Below are positions 1-9,656 of a stretch of DNA of 64,000 nucleotides, one piece after another (position 1 is the first letter of the stretch; each line of letters opens with the position of its first letter). The notes beneath the pieces are model-generated. The model did no database searches. It was not told where the DNA came from and was given only the letters and a program-made list of their open reading frames with translations. The stretch is taken from positions 620,001 through 684,000 of the forward strand of contig NZ_CP181167.1 in the NCBI RefSeq assembly GCF_047824785.1, given 5' to 3'. Position numbers and translations under genes: made by a program. The stretch comes from Nitrobacter sp039808345. Lineage in GTDB: Bacteria > Pseudomonadota > Alphaproteobacteria > Rhizobiales > Xanthobacteraceae.

Positions 1-1429
1 CGAGCATACGGCTGTTTTCTGGCTTTCGCAGCTCGTCCGTGAATGCCCTGAAGCACTGGTGGTCGTAGTAATCCCAAATCGCCAGCTGGGCGCCCTCGGC
101 CCACTGACGCACCTTTGGGAACTGCGGAAACAGGAAGATCAGCGCCCCGATCATCAAGCGGATCTCCTCCCGCTCAAAGAACATGTTGGAACGCGGTGAA
201 TAGACGGGAACGCCATGGCCCTCGAGGAAGCGCGCGAGCTCGAGCACGCGGTCGTTCTTCACCGAGCGAAAGAGGAACGCGACCTGGTTCCAGTCGGACA
301 ACCGCCCGGAGTCGCGCAACGCTGTCAGGAACGCGAGAACCTCCGCGTGCCAGTTCTCGTTCTCACCTTTCTCGTCCGATGCACCGAGCCTGACTGCGGC
401 CGGGACTTCGGGAAAGCTGTCCTCCCGCGGAAGAATCTGCTTCGGGAAGCGGAACGTCTTGCCTTGCTCCTCCCAATCCAGCCGCTCCATCCACTCGTTG
501 TAGAAGTCGATGATCCCTGGGTGGGAGCGATAGTTCACCGTCAACCGCACCTGCGTGCAGCTGTCTGGCGGGAAGAGCTGTGGAAACTCCAGGATGTTGC
601 GAATTGTGGCACCGCGAAAGCGATAGAGGCCTTGGTCATCATCACCGACGACGCAGAGGTTGCTCCTTTCGCCGGCAAGAAGGAGTAGGATCTGTTCCTG
701 GATCGTATTGGTGTCCTGATACTCGTCGACCATCAGGTACGTGATCTTGTCGCGCAGCTGAGCGAGCACGTCTGGATGCCGACGTAGGAGCTGCAAGGCC
801 TCGTACTGGATGCCCGAGAAGTCCAGGCAATTGTTTTCGTCGAGAAGCTCTTGGTACTTCAGGAAACAACGAGCTAGCGCACGCACCTCGGGATCGGGGG
901 CCTTCTCAAGAACACGGGGATCCAAGGCTTCTTCACTGACCTTGTTCAGCCACTTCATAAGCTGCTCCGACTGTGCCCACCGGCCGGTCTGATCATCCCC
1001 CATTACAAGTTGCGCGTCTGCAAGCTCCCGAAAATCATTGATCCTCTGATAAAGGAAGTATTGCTGATCGAACTGGTCAAAAAGCGTAAAGCTGCGCTTC
1101 AAACGGGTGAACTCTCGAAACTCTTCCAGCACGCGCAGGCAGATCGAGTGAAATGTACCAAGGTACATCTCATTCAGATTGAAGCGAATATCCAGTTCAG
1201 CGAGGCGATTTGAAACCCGAGTGGTGAGCTCTCGGGCCGCCTTGTCGGTGAATGTGACGACAAGGAGGCTCTCCGGGGCGACCTTCTTGGCAGTGATCAG
1301 GTGAACAATGCGTTCAACGAGTGTGAAGGTCTTGCCAGAGCCCGGGCCGGCGATGATTAGCACAGGCCCCTCCGACGCATTGATAGCGGCGAGTTGCTGT
1401 GGGTTTGCGCTGGAGCGGCTGTCTTTCAT
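1..1429 (-). CDS. UvrD/Rep-type superfamily 1 DNA helicase (3' end outside window)
   Basis: The frame is open from an ATG at 1429 to the left edge, giving 476 residues with no stop. It shows the SF1A order: Q-motif NPQQLAAI (residues 9-16), Walker A GPGSGKT (28-34), motif Ia VVTFTDKAARE, Walker B VDEYQDT, motif III GDDDQGLYRFRGA and motif IV NYRSHPGI. These are the 3'-5' UvrD/Rep/PcrA helicase motifs. The ATG shares one base with the TAA of the upstream WYL gene (TAATG), so translation is probably coupled. Pairing with a WYL regulator and a divergent HATPase protein points to a defence role rather than housekeeping repair; that part is inference. The C-terminus, including any fused nuclease, is not visible. 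Confidence 0.9.
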   Translation of the reverse strand, partial: MKDSRSSANPQQLAAINASEGPVLIIAGPGSGKTFTLVERIVHLITAKKVAPESLLVVTFTDKAARELTTRVSNRLAELDIRFNLNEMYLGTFHSICLRVLEEFREFTRLKRSFTLFDQFDQQYFLYQRINDFRELADAQLVMGDDQTGRWAQSEQLMKWLNKVSEEALDPRVLEKAPDPEVRALARCFLKYQELLDENNCLDFSGIQYEALQLLRRHPDVLAQLRDKITYLMVDEYQDTNTIQEQILLLLAGERSNLCVVGDDDQGLYRFRGATIRNILEFPQLFPPDSCTQVRLTVNYRSHPGIIDFYNEWMERLDWEEQGKTFRFPKQILPREDSFPEVPAAVRLGASDEKGENENWHAEVLAFLTALRDSGRLSDWNQVAFLFRSVKNDRVLELARFLEGHGVPVYSPRSNMFFEREEIRLMIGALIFLFPQFPKVRQWAEGAQLAIWDYYDHQCFRAFTDELRKPENSRML

Positions 1430-2310
1430 TACAGGACAGACCTCACGGTGTCCCTGGCGTCACCGATCACTTCGGCAGCGTTCAGGAGAACGATCTGCTG
1501 GTCCTGCGGCCGACGGGCGGCCGGATCGGTATCGAGCCCGAGCCGCCTGAGCGCATAGTAAAGCAGCGCACGCCGGACCTTAATCTTCGCCTTGCCGCCC
1601 CGCATGCCATAATCGAGCGCGATGACCTTCGCCTGCGTCTCTGAGAGGTCGGGGTGAGGCCCGACTTCCAGCGTGACCTGGGAGTGCCAGTCGCGATCAT
1701 CGTCTGGCGACGCTTCACTCTCCCGCGATCCCCGGATCTCAAGCATCCGGGAGAGCAGGAAGTCCTTGAAACATTCGTCGGTCAAGCAGAACGCCCGGGC
1801 GTGCCAACGGAACCCGTCGAACGCGATGGCATGAGGCGCGATCCAGCGCCAGCGCGGCTCCGGGCTGGACAGGGACTGGTATTTCACCTCGATCTCCTCA
1901 GACCGGCGGATGGCGCCAACGACCGAGCGGAGCGTAAGCGGATTAACGCCACGCACTGGCGTCGGGGCAGACGCGTATGGCGGGAGGTTGGCAATCCAAG
2001 AATCCTTGCGATCGAGGATCCCGTCAGCGACCGAACGAAGCTGGGCGAGGTAGCGGCTGGCGTCAGGATCGAGGAACCTCGGCTTGAATTCGGAGCCGCG
2101 GACATAGGTCCGCGCGCTCTTGTCATAAACCATGTTGTCCGGAGCGAAGCCGATGTAGCGGTTCAGGTCGGTGGACGCTTGGTTCACCGAGACCCCAAAC
2201 TGGTCCATCAGGTCTCTGCGGTTCACATGGCCCTCCCAGAACAGACGGAACTCTATGAACTCAAGGCGCCGCTCAACGCCCCAGCGCAGTTCCGACCTGT
2301 CAATGTCCAT
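1429..2310 (-). CDS. WYL-domain transcriptional regulator (BrxR/CapW-like)
   Basis: This 293-aa protein has an N-terminal winged-helix segment (RRDLMDQFGVSVNQAS, about residues 30-50), a central WYL-type ligand domain (EVKYQSLSSPE...PHAIAFDGFRWHARAFC, about 130-180) and a C-terminal WCX-like part. BrxR and CapW regulators of phage-defence islands share this arrangement, and known members repress defence operons and respond to an unknown ligand. I chose ATG 2310, preceded by GGGAGAG; the frame also allows ATG 2358, which would add 16 non-conserved residues. It probably controls the helicase it overlaps and the divergent HATPase gene through the 2311-2588 intergenic region. Confidence 0.85.
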   Translation of the reverse strand: MDIDRSELRWGVERRLEFIEFRLFWEGHVNRRDLMDQFGVSVNQASTDLNRYIGFAPDNMVYDKSARTYVRGSEFKPRFLDPDASRYLAQLRSVADGILDRKDSWIANLPPYASAPTPVRGVNPLTLRSVVGAIRRSEEIEVKYQSLSSPEPRWRWIAPHAIAFDGFRWHARAFCLTDECFKDFLLSRMLEIRGSRESEASPDDDRDWHSQVTLEVGPHPDLSETQAKVIALDYGMRGGKAKIKVRRALLYYALRRLGLDTDPAARRPQDQQIVLLNAAEVIGDARDTVRSVL

Positions 2311-2538
2311 CACGCTCTCCCGGCTCGGGCGATGCGCACGATAACTATGCGCGCCCATTTTCTGGGCTCCCGTTCACGCTAGCTGACGGGTTGAGCGCGA
2401 GCAATCGAAAAAGCGCGTAGAGCGCATTGAAGTTGCTTGGGGTTCGTGCTCTCGGCGGAAGGGGTGGAAGTGGGTAGTCAAGGTTCGCCAACGGGTTATT
2501 CTGTTGCAGACCCTGCTGTCAGTTGGCGGCGGGAAAGC

Positions 2539-2560
2539 ATGACATCCAAGGAGATGTCAT
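2539..2560. promoter_or_regulatory. Perfect inverted repeat, candidate operator
   Basis: ATGACATC and GATGTCAT form perfect 8-bp arms with a 6-bp spacer. The repeat lies about 230 bp upstream of the WYL gene and about 29 bp before the GTG of the HATPase gene. Dyads of this size between divergent genes are typical operators. Binding by the WYL protein is inferred from position only. The transcript could also fold here and affect translation of the GTG start. Confidence 0.5.
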
Positions 2561-2588
2561 ATTGCCATTTTTTTCGGGGGCTCGCATC

Positions 2589-5500
2589 GTGGCATCCAAC
2601 TACGAAAAGATCTGTGAAGACAATCGGTCGCGATACGGCACCGAAGGTGCCCAAAAATCTGGTGGGCTGGCAGCTGGGCTGTACGACGATAGAACTCACT
2701 TCATATTTGAGCTTCTTCAGAACGCTGAAGATGCCCTCGCCAAGCGTGGTGAGTGGGATGGGGAGCGTACGGTCTCGTTCAAGTTGGACCAAGACAAATT
2801 GACAATTGCTCATTTTGGCAAGCCGTTTGACGAGGGCGACGTCAGAAGTGTGTGCGACATTGCCGAAAGCACTAAAAACGAATCGGCGATCGGCCGCTTC
2901 GGGCTAGGTTTTAAATCGGTCTATACCGTCACCAATCTTCCAGAGATTCATTCGGGTGACGAAGATTTTGCGATTGATGACTATGTGTTCCCGAAAAAGG
3001 TGCCTCGAACTGCGCGCCATCCTGACGAGACACAGATCATCCTGCCACTGAAATCCGAGGATCCAACTGCTGAGCAGGATATCACCGCGGGGTTTCGGCG
3101 CTTGGGGCCAGGCGCATTACTTTTTCTGCGGAATATCGAAGAAATTAATTGGACCGTCGACGGTGGAGTTTCTGGGTTCTACATGCGCAATCCGCCGGAT
3201 ACTCTTGGCCCAAATGTGCGGCATATCAGTCTGATTGGCCAGGAGACTGGACAGAATGAGGTTGATCAGAACTGGTTGGTATTCCACAGGGACGTGTTTT
3301 CCGACGAGCAGAAACCTGTTGGTCGAGTGGAGATCGCGTTTTTACTCGTGGCGCCCAAGGAAGCCTCGGGACGCTGGAAGGTACAGCCACTCTCCACGTC
3401 ACCTTTGGTGGTGTTCTTCCCCACGGTCGTCGAGACCCACCTCGGCTTCCTCGTGCAAGGCCCATTTCGCACCACTCCCAGCCGGGAGAACATCCCGCCC
3501 GGTGATCCATGGAACCAGCATCTGGTGATGGAGACGTCCGAGTTGCTTGGTGAAGCGATGCGCTGGTTGCGCGACGAAACAATGCTGGATGTCTCGGTGC
3601 TTCGCTGCTTACCCTTCGACAACGAGAAATTTTCGGAAGGCTCACGGTTTCGGCCGATGTTCGAGGCAGTTCGGCAGTTGTTGCAACATGAGCCATTGCT
3701 ACCGGCAAGTGACGGCGGATACGTTTCCGCCTCTCAAGCAAAACTTGCGCGCACTCAAGATATTCGCGAATTACTTCAATCCGAACAGGTTAAGGCTTTG
3801 TTCGGTTCAGATATCACCGCTTGGCTCTCAGGTGATATCACTCAAGACAAGGCACCTGAGATCCGCCAGTATCTGATGCGCGAGCTCGACATTGACGAAA
3901 TCAGACCAGAGAACTTACTACCAAGTCTGACGAAGGAATTTCTCGAGACTCAATCCGACGAATGGGTTCTGCTACTGTATGAATTTCTCAGTGGCCAGGA
4001 GAAAGTCCTGCGTCGTCACCTCGACACGGTTCCATTCATCCGGCTGGATGACGGTTCTCATGTCGTCGCCCGTGAGAAGGGCAAAGCCAAAGCCTTCTTG
4101 CCCAGCGCCATCGCCACAAGCTTTCCGACCATGCGAAGCGCAGTATGCGCAACCCCTGAGGTGCGCCAATTTCTGACCTCGCTTGGGATCACCGAGCCCG
4201 ATCCTGTCGATGACGTGATCTGGAACCTCCTGCCCAAATACCAGCAAGAAGAAGTGAATGTGGAGGGCGACGCCTATGCTGCTGATATCGAGCGTATTCG
4301 TACTGCCTTCAGTGCCGACTCAACCACGCAGAAAGAAAAACTCCGCGCAGCTCTGCGGGACACCAATTTTCTAATGGTAATCGACACGGGCGACGGGACG
4401 CCATACATCGCTAAGCCGGGCGACGCTTACATTGCTACCGAGCGCTTGCAGCAGCTCTTCGCAGGCGTTCCAGATATTCTGATTGTCGACAACAATTACG
4501 ATTGCCTGCGCGGTGAAGACATTCGTGACCTGTTAGTGTCGTGTGGCGCGAGCCGGTATCTCATTCCACAGCCAATACAATCTGAACTGGGAAACTCCGA
4601 TAAGGAACAAATTCGCAGAGAATCTGGCCTCGAGCGCGCAAGCTGGGAAAGCCCCCTGGAAGACTTTACTCTTCGCGGGCTGAAGCAGCTGCTGGAGTTT
4701 TTACCAACGCTGAAACCAGAGGAGGCGGCCACCAGAGCGAAGGTCTTATGGGAGGCGCTTGCTGACCTCGAGGCCCGTGGCACGGCCACCTTCTACGGCT
4801 CCTACAAATGGGGTTATTCGCACGAGACAAAGACGGCTCGCTTCGATGCCAGCTTCATCAGGATGCTCAATCGGGCAGCTTGGGTTCCGAATGGTGATGG
4901 TGAGCTGGTTTCTCCGGACCTCGTAGTGTTCGATGCTTTGAGCTGGAAGCCGGACCCCTTCCTGCAAACGAAGATCGGATTTAAGCCGCCAATTATTGAT
5001 CAGCTGGCCCGAGAGGCGGGCATTGAGCCGGCGGCGCTCGATCTGCTGCGCAAGCTTGGCATCACCAACTTGGCTGATCTGACTTCCCGACTCGGCATCA
5101 CCGATCCACCATCTGAACCCGAGCCATCGGCCGCTCCCGAACGAGGGTCCGAAACTTCATCCGACAGCAACGTCTACGAGGATGCGAAAGACCTGTACGG
5201 CGACGATATGCCGGATATCCCACCCGGCAAACCTGACCCGGATAGCGGCGACGGCGTGGGCGGTGGCGTGAGAGTTGGTGGTCGCGGCGTCCCTGGCACC
5301 GATAGTCCGCGCGGCAGCGACCGGGGGAACGGAAGTGCAGGTAGTGGTGCAGGCCGCCAAGGCGCTCCTGGTGGAAAAGCCATGGGAAACAGCGGGGCCG
5401 ATGGCAAGAAAACGGCAGGTCACGGAAGTGGGCGACCGTTCATTTCCTACGTCGGCGCGCATCCGGACGACGATTGGCCCGATCCTGATGGCCTTGATCA

Positions 5501-5870
5501 AGCTCAACGTTTGCAGATTGAAAGACAAGCCATCGACTTAATTGTTGGAATTGAACCAACTCTGTGCCGCACGCCTGAGGGAAATCCTGGTTTTGACCTC
5601 TACGAGGCTGACAGTAGCGGCAATAAAATTAGATGGGTTGAAGTGAAATCGATGACGGGCAGTCTGCTGGATCGCCCTGTTGGATTGTCGCACACGCAAT
5701 TTGAATGCGCGCTTGAAAAGGGCGATGCCTATTGGCTTTACGTTGTCGAATGCGCTGTCGATCCTACACAAGCCCGCGTGCTCAGAATTCAGAACCCTGC
5801 AGGAATAACCCGGACATTCACGTTCGACCACGGTTGGAGCAAGATTGCTCGCACTGTTCCGCCGGGCTGA
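2589..5870 (+). CDS. Sacsin-type HATPase protein with C-terminal DUF3883
   Basis: The product is about 1,093 aa from GTG 2589 (GGGGG just upstream); an in-frame TTG at 2523 is less likely because it would run through the operator dyad. The N-terminus has a GHKL/Hsp90-like ATP site: N-box FELLQNAEDAL (about residues 41-51), a G1-like HFGKPF and G2 GRFGLGFKSVY (about 103-113), as in sacsin/DUF3684-like proteins. A glycine-rich linker follows near residues 890-960. The C-terminal DUF3883 region contains WVEVKSM and GDAYWLYVV; the E-x-K pattern recalls PD-(D/E)xK nucleases. The likely role is an ATP-driven sensor or effector of a defence system with the adjacent helicase. The biochemical activity is not established here. 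Confidence 0.85.
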   Translation: MASNYEKICEDNRSRYGTEGAQKSGGLAAGLYDDRTHFIFELLQNAEDALAKRGEWDGERTVSFKLDQDKLTIAHFGKPFDEGDVRSVCDIAESTKNESAIGRFGLGFKSVYTVTNLPEIHSGDEDFAIDDYVFPKKVPRTARHPDETQIILPLKSEDPTAEQDITAGFRRLGPGALLFLRNIEEINWTVDGGVSGFYMRNPPDTLGPNVRHISLIGQETGQNEVDQNWLVFHRDVFSDEQKPVGRVEIAFLLVAPKEASGRWKVQPLSTSPLVVFFPTVVETHLGFLVQGPFRTTPSRENIPPGDPWNQHLVMETSELLGEAMRWLRDETMLDVSVLRCLPFDNEKFSEGSRFRPMFEAVRQLLQHEPLLPASDGGYVSASQAKLARTQDIRELLQSEQVKALFGSDITAWLSGDITQDKAPEIRQYLMRELDIDEIRPENLLPSLTKEFLETQSDEWVLLLYEFLSGQEKVLRRHLDTVPFIRLDDGSHVVAREKGKAKAFLPSAIATSFPTMRSAVCATPEVRQFLTSLGITEPDPVDDVIWNLLPKYQQEEVNVEGDAYAADIERIRTAFSADSTTQKEKLRAALRDTNFLMVIDTGDGTPYIAKPGDAYIATERLQQLFAGVPDILIVDNNYDCLRGEDIRDLLVSCGASRYLIPQPIQSELGNSDKEQIRRESGLERASWESPLEDFTLRGLKQLLEFLPTLKPEEAATRAKVLWEALADLEARGTATFYGSYKWGYSHETKTARFDASFIRMLNRAAWVPNGDGELVSPDLVVFDALSWKPDPFLQTKIGFKPPIIDQLAREAGIEPAALDLLRKLGITNLADLTSRLGITDPPSEPEPSAAPERGSETSSDSNVYEDAKDLYGDDMPDIPPGKPDPDSGDGVGGGVRVGGRGVPGTDSPRGSDRGNGSAGSGAGRQGAPGGKAMGNSGADGKKTAGHGSGRPFISYVGAHPDDDWPDPDGLDQAQRLQIERQAIDLIVGIEPTLCRTPEGNPGFDLYEADSSGNKIRWVEVKSMTGSLLDRPVGLSHTQFECALEKGDAYWLYVVECAVDPTQARVLRIQNPAGITRTFTFDHGWSKIARTVPPG

Positions 5871-6167
5871 TCGGCCACGCGACCGATGCGGAGAGCCGCA
5901 ACGCAGTACCGCAAGCTGTCGCGGACTCATCACGATCTTGCGTGGCTGCAAATGGGCGTGACGGAGTGGACCAACCTCCGACACGCCCTACGTTGAACGC
6001 AGCTGCGGGTACAGCCACGCGGCCGGCGAAAACTCGAGCCGGCCTGGTGGGCTCCGAGCGGGTTCGCCGCCATCCCCACCACCGCGCTCGATCCGCCCCA
6101 CGGTGCGGCGTCTCCCGCGGTCCCCGCGCTTATCGGGTCCGGGTCCCCATCGGTCGTCGTGATCCGG

Positions 6168-7085
6168 TCAGGCTGCCTCCGGCGGCAGCGTAGATGTCAT
6201 CTCGGCGATCGCCTGGAACTCGGGCAGGAATTCGGGACGATGCTGCATGAGGTAGCGAACCACGCGGGCGTTCCCGAGCAACTTCGCCAGGTAGCCCTTG
6301 ACGACGGTCAGATGCAGGTGGTCCTGACCGTAGGTCTCCTGAATGGAGGTGATCGACTCCTGAAGGCGCGCCAGCTCGCTCTCCATCCGGGCCATGGCTT
6401 CGGGCGTGATGCCCTTGATGCGCTTGGGTTTTGAGCCTTCCGCGAGCTGCGTCTGCGGGGTGCCGGCCAGGATCGCCGAGGCATAGGCGACCGAGTAATT
6501 GTTGGCGTTGACCAGCAGTTCGGCGGCCTCGAGCTGGCGCAGCGGCTTCAATTTCCGGAGGATCTCGAACACGGCCATCGGACAGGGCTTGTCCTTGAGG
6601 ATGGCGACCGTCTCGTCGCAGATCCCGTTCAGCATGCGAACCTTGCGACGTACGCTCTGAGGATTGATGTCCAGCGCCTTGGCGATCTTTTCTTCCGGAA
6701 CGCCGCGCTCGATGGCGCGCCGGATCATCTTGTGCTCCTGAACCGGCGACAAGCGGCTGATCCGCTTGTTGTAGGTGAAGGCTTCATCGTCGGTGGAGAC
6801 TAGGCACTCGACCCGTTCGATGCCGAGATCCTTCAGCACCTCGATGCGAACATGGCCATCCAGCAGCAAGAAGGTGCCCGGATTGGCAGGATCGCGGGCC
6901 ACCACGGGCGGCTCTACGAGGCCGACCTCGCGGATCGAGGCGGTGATCTGCTGGTATTTCTTGCTGGATTTCGTGGCCGTCCGAAGCACCCGCACCGGCA
7001 GAAGGGCGTCCACGGCCAGGGTCACGCAGTCGTCTTCAAAGGCATGGGCGACGACATCGGAAAGGCGGCGATCTTTCCGTGTCAT
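6168..7085 (-). CDS. ParB/RepB-like protein (RepB C-terminal type)
   Basis: This 305-aa protein has a ParB-like N-domain with LLDGHVRIEVLKDLG (about residues 73-87) and an HTH region (EKIAKALDINPQSVRRKVRML, about 132-152). Its C-terminal part resembles plasmid-partitioning RepB. The ATG overlaps the stop of the upstream ParB-like gene by 4 bp (ATGA), and it is the last gene of an operon with a serine recombinase. No ParA/RepA ATPase lies nearby, so classic segregation is unlikely. A role in the mobility or stability of the recombinase element is inferred. The 297 bp between its stop and the HATPase gene hold no convincing gene. Confidence 0.8.
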   Translation of the reverse strand: MTRKDRRLSDVVAHAFEDDCVTLAVDALLPVRVLRTATKSSKKYQQITASIREVGLVEPPVVARDPANPGTFLLLDGHVRIEVLKDLGIERVECLVSTDDEAFTYNKRISRLSPVQEHKMIRRAIERGVPEEKIAKALDINPQSVRRKVRMLNGICDETVAILKDKPCPMAVFEILRKLKPLRQLEAAELLVNANNYSVAYASAILAGTPQTQLAEGSKPKRIKGITPEAMARMESELARLQESITSIQETYGQDHLHLTVVKGYLAKLLGNARVVRYLMQHRPEFLPEFQAIAEMTSTLPPEAA

Positions 7086-7990
7086 GGATCCGTCCTCGCG
7101 TGTTCCTCCAGATAGGTGGGCATCACCTCGAGGCTTTCGGCACGCAGCAGCGTCAGGAAGTGCTCGTCGCTCCGCAGCGAGCGGAACGCCTCCGTGACGA
7201 ACAGAAGCCGGCCCTGGGTCAGCTCCGCCTTCTTGATCATCAGCTTCTGGCGATCAGCTTCCTGACGATAGGCGCGCACGAGCGCATCGCTGGTCAGGGG
7301 GCGCCCGGAGCGGTTCACCTTGCGGCCGAAGGGCGTTTCATCGACGCGCCGCCCATGGCGCTGGCGTCGTTCGAGCAGGCGCCGCACGGCTGCGAACTTC
7401 TTCCCGCGCAGCTTCTTCTCCGTATAGGCCTCCATGAGCGCGCGCTGGGCACCTTCGTCGTCCGCTCTGGAGATTTCGATCGCTAGGTTCAGTGGCATGA
7501 GGCCGGTCTCGACCGCAGACACGAGCCGCTGCTCGCCTCGCTCCAGCAGCCCGGCGATCATGTTGACGTATTCGGGGCTGACCCCGATCTTATCGGCGAT
7601 CTCGCGGTCGTTGTAGCCGCGCTTCCGGAGGGTGCCGATTTCCTGCATCAGATCGATCGCGCGATGTTGGCGCCTGGCGCAATTCTCGACGAGGCTCATG
7701 ACCAGGCAATCGCTCTCGTCAGCGTCGATCACGATGGCGGGGATGGCGTCCTGCTTCAGTTCGATGAACGCTTCGAGCCGCCCCTGGCCGCAGACGAGGT
7801 CGTATTCCGCAGGCTCCGTGTCCGAGCGCCGGGTCACGGTGATCGGGCGCTTGAGGCCGATGCGCGCGATGCTCTCGACCATTTCCTCGAACGTTCGCCG
7901 GTTGCGCACACGCGGATTGAGGATCCGGATCCTGTCGGTCGGGATCAGGGTCACATGCTTGTGGTCATCGGTCGGGATGTCATCGGGCAT
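7082..7990 (-). CDS. ParB N-terminal domain protein
   Basis: This 302-aa protein begins at ATG 7990, which overlaps the recombinase stop (TGATG). The open frame extends further upstream but only as a shadow of the recombinase C-terminus. Visible are the ParB box LVCGQGRLEAFIEL (about residues 60-73), ENCARRQHRAIDLMQEIGTL and an HTH (NDREIADKIGVSPEYVNMIAGLL, about 112-134). It is probably DNA-binding, with the ParB fold as a CTP/DNA-binding module. The overlap with neighbours on both sides indicates one translationally coupled unit: recombinase, ParB 1, ParB 2. Confidence 0.8.
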   Translation of the reverse strand: MPDDIPTDDHKHVTLIPTDRIRILNPRVRNRRTFEEMVESIARIGLKRPITVTRRSDTEPAEYDLVCGQGRLEAFIELKQDAIPAIVIDADESDCLVMSLVENCARRQHRAIDLMQEIGTLRKRGYNDREIADKIGVSPEYVNMIAGLLERGEQRLVSAVETGLMPLNLAIEISRADDEGAQRALMEAYTEKKLRGKKFAAVRRLLERRQRHGRRVDETPFGRKVNRSGRPLTSDALVRAYRQEADRQKLMIKKAELTQGRLLFVTEAFRSLRSDEHFLTLLRAESLEVMPTYLEEHARTDP

Positions 7991-9512
7991 CAGGCCACCT
8001 CCGAGAATCTGGCCCTGCCGGCCATTGAGAAGAAGAAATCGAGCGTGTCGAAGCGATAGGCATCGAGAGACAGGCCATTCTGCTCGGCGAGCCGAAGCCG
8101 ATCCGCGGTCATGTCGATGCTCGGGAGGACGTAATAGTCGCGTGGTGCTGCGTTCAGCTCGTCCATGCGTATGGCGATGGTGATGTCCGGCAAGAGCCCC
8201 GTGTCGAGGCGGATGCGCCAGCGCAGCGAGCCTGCCGCGGTCTCGAAGCATCGCGACAGCACGACCGATACTGTGAATCGCCGTTGACGGTCAGCAACTC
8301 GGTCCGGGGATCCTGGATGGCGCTGCCACCGGCGTTTTCGATCCCGGCGATGACACCCGCCACGATCTGCGGATGTGCCTCGCGGAGCTTGCGGTTGATC
8401 TCGATGTATCGGTAGTCCCGGTCGGGCTGATAGCCGACCATCTCATAGGCACGCAGCAGGCTGCCGAACCGTGATCTGAACGCGCTCGATGACGGCGTGT
8501 CCTCGTGCTCGTCGATGATCAGCCCGGAAAGGAAGCCGTTGCTGGCAAGCAGCGCCCGAAGTGCGTCCAGCAGATCCTGGTCGGAAAGATGGCGGCTGCG
8601 GGCATCGACAATTTCCCGGGCGCGCAGGAACAGTGCCTCATCGACGATGGCCGGATAGGCGCCCTCGGCGCGGATCCACATCTCGCGCGGGTTCACCACC
8701 CGGCGCTGTTTCAGCTTGAAGGAGATCTTGTTGAAGACGTTGTTGCCAATGTATTTCTCGTTGGTCAGTACCTGATGGACCGTCGCCCGTGTCCATGGCC
8801 GGTCGAGATCGGTGCGCAGTCCGTCGGCGTTCAGGGCATCCGCGATCTCCCGCTCGGATCGGCCGTCCTCGACGAACATGCGATACATGCGCCGGACGAC
8901 GTCCTGTTCGTCCTCGGGACCGGGGACGAGAATGACCCTGTCGGTCTGAAGACTCTTCTGCTCGCCGCGCGACAGCTCGCCCTTGGGATTGCCGTGCTCG
9001 TCGATCAGCACCCGGCGCAATCCGTATCCGGGCGCACCGCCCTGGCGGAAACCGAGTTCGACCAGGCGGCACTGGCCCGCGAAAACCTTCACGGAGAGCT
9101 CGCGGCTGTATTCGCCAGCCATGACCCGCTTGACGGTTTTCAGCAGGTTCGAGCCGATGCTGCCGTCATTCTCGAACTGCTCGCCGCAGTAGTGGACGCG
9201 GATCCCGGCGCGCGAGCAGACATGTTCATGGTAGGCGCCTTCGTCGGCATCCTGAAACCGGCCCCAGCGGCTGACGTCATAGACGAGGATCGCCTTGAAG
9301 TCGGCTCGCCCGGATTCGACCTCTGCCATCAGGTTCTGCAGCGCCTCACGGCCGTCGAGGCGTAGCCCGCTCCGACCTGAATCCTCGAAGACGCGTAGGA
9401 TCTTCAGGCCACGGGCATCGGCATAGCTGCGGATGACGTCCAGCTGGTTCTCGGTCGAGTATTTCTGGTGGTCGGTCGACATCCGGACATAGGCGACCGC
9501 AGGCACATCCAT
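7990..9512 (-). pseudogene. Large serine recombinase, frameshifted near the C-terminus
   Basis: The N-terminal resolvase domain has the catalytic serine in VAYVRMSTDHQ (residue about 12) and VYDVSRWGR. A recombinase domain with GYGLRRV and VHQVLTNEKYIGNNVF follows. The start is ATG 9512; the frame continues to a TTG at 9563. After LLTVNGD (near 8279) the frame runs into arginine-rich nonsense ending at 8154. The other frame continues sensibly (FTVSVVLSRCFETAAGSLRW to ARFSEVA) and stops at 7990, exactly abutting the ParB start. One missing base in GGCGA-TTCACA restores a protein of about 507 aa. Either the gene has just decayed or this is an assembly error. The catalytic half is intact. Confidence 0.75.
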
Positions 9513-9656
9513 CTCGGGCGGCCCGTCGCTCCTATCCGAATTGGTCGTCCAACGACCGCCCAAGCACGCATCTCCTCGTCATTCCAGGCAAATTCGTCCA
9601 ATCCGCACGGAGCTGCGGCTGAATCCCCGTGTCCATGTAACGCGAGGGAGTCTGGA

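Noticed and set aside
8035..8251. N-terminal extension of the first ParB-like protein
   Set aside because: The extension is His/Arg-rich reading through the recombinase C-terminus. ATG 7990 overlaps the recombinase stop and is followed at once by conserved ParB sequence.
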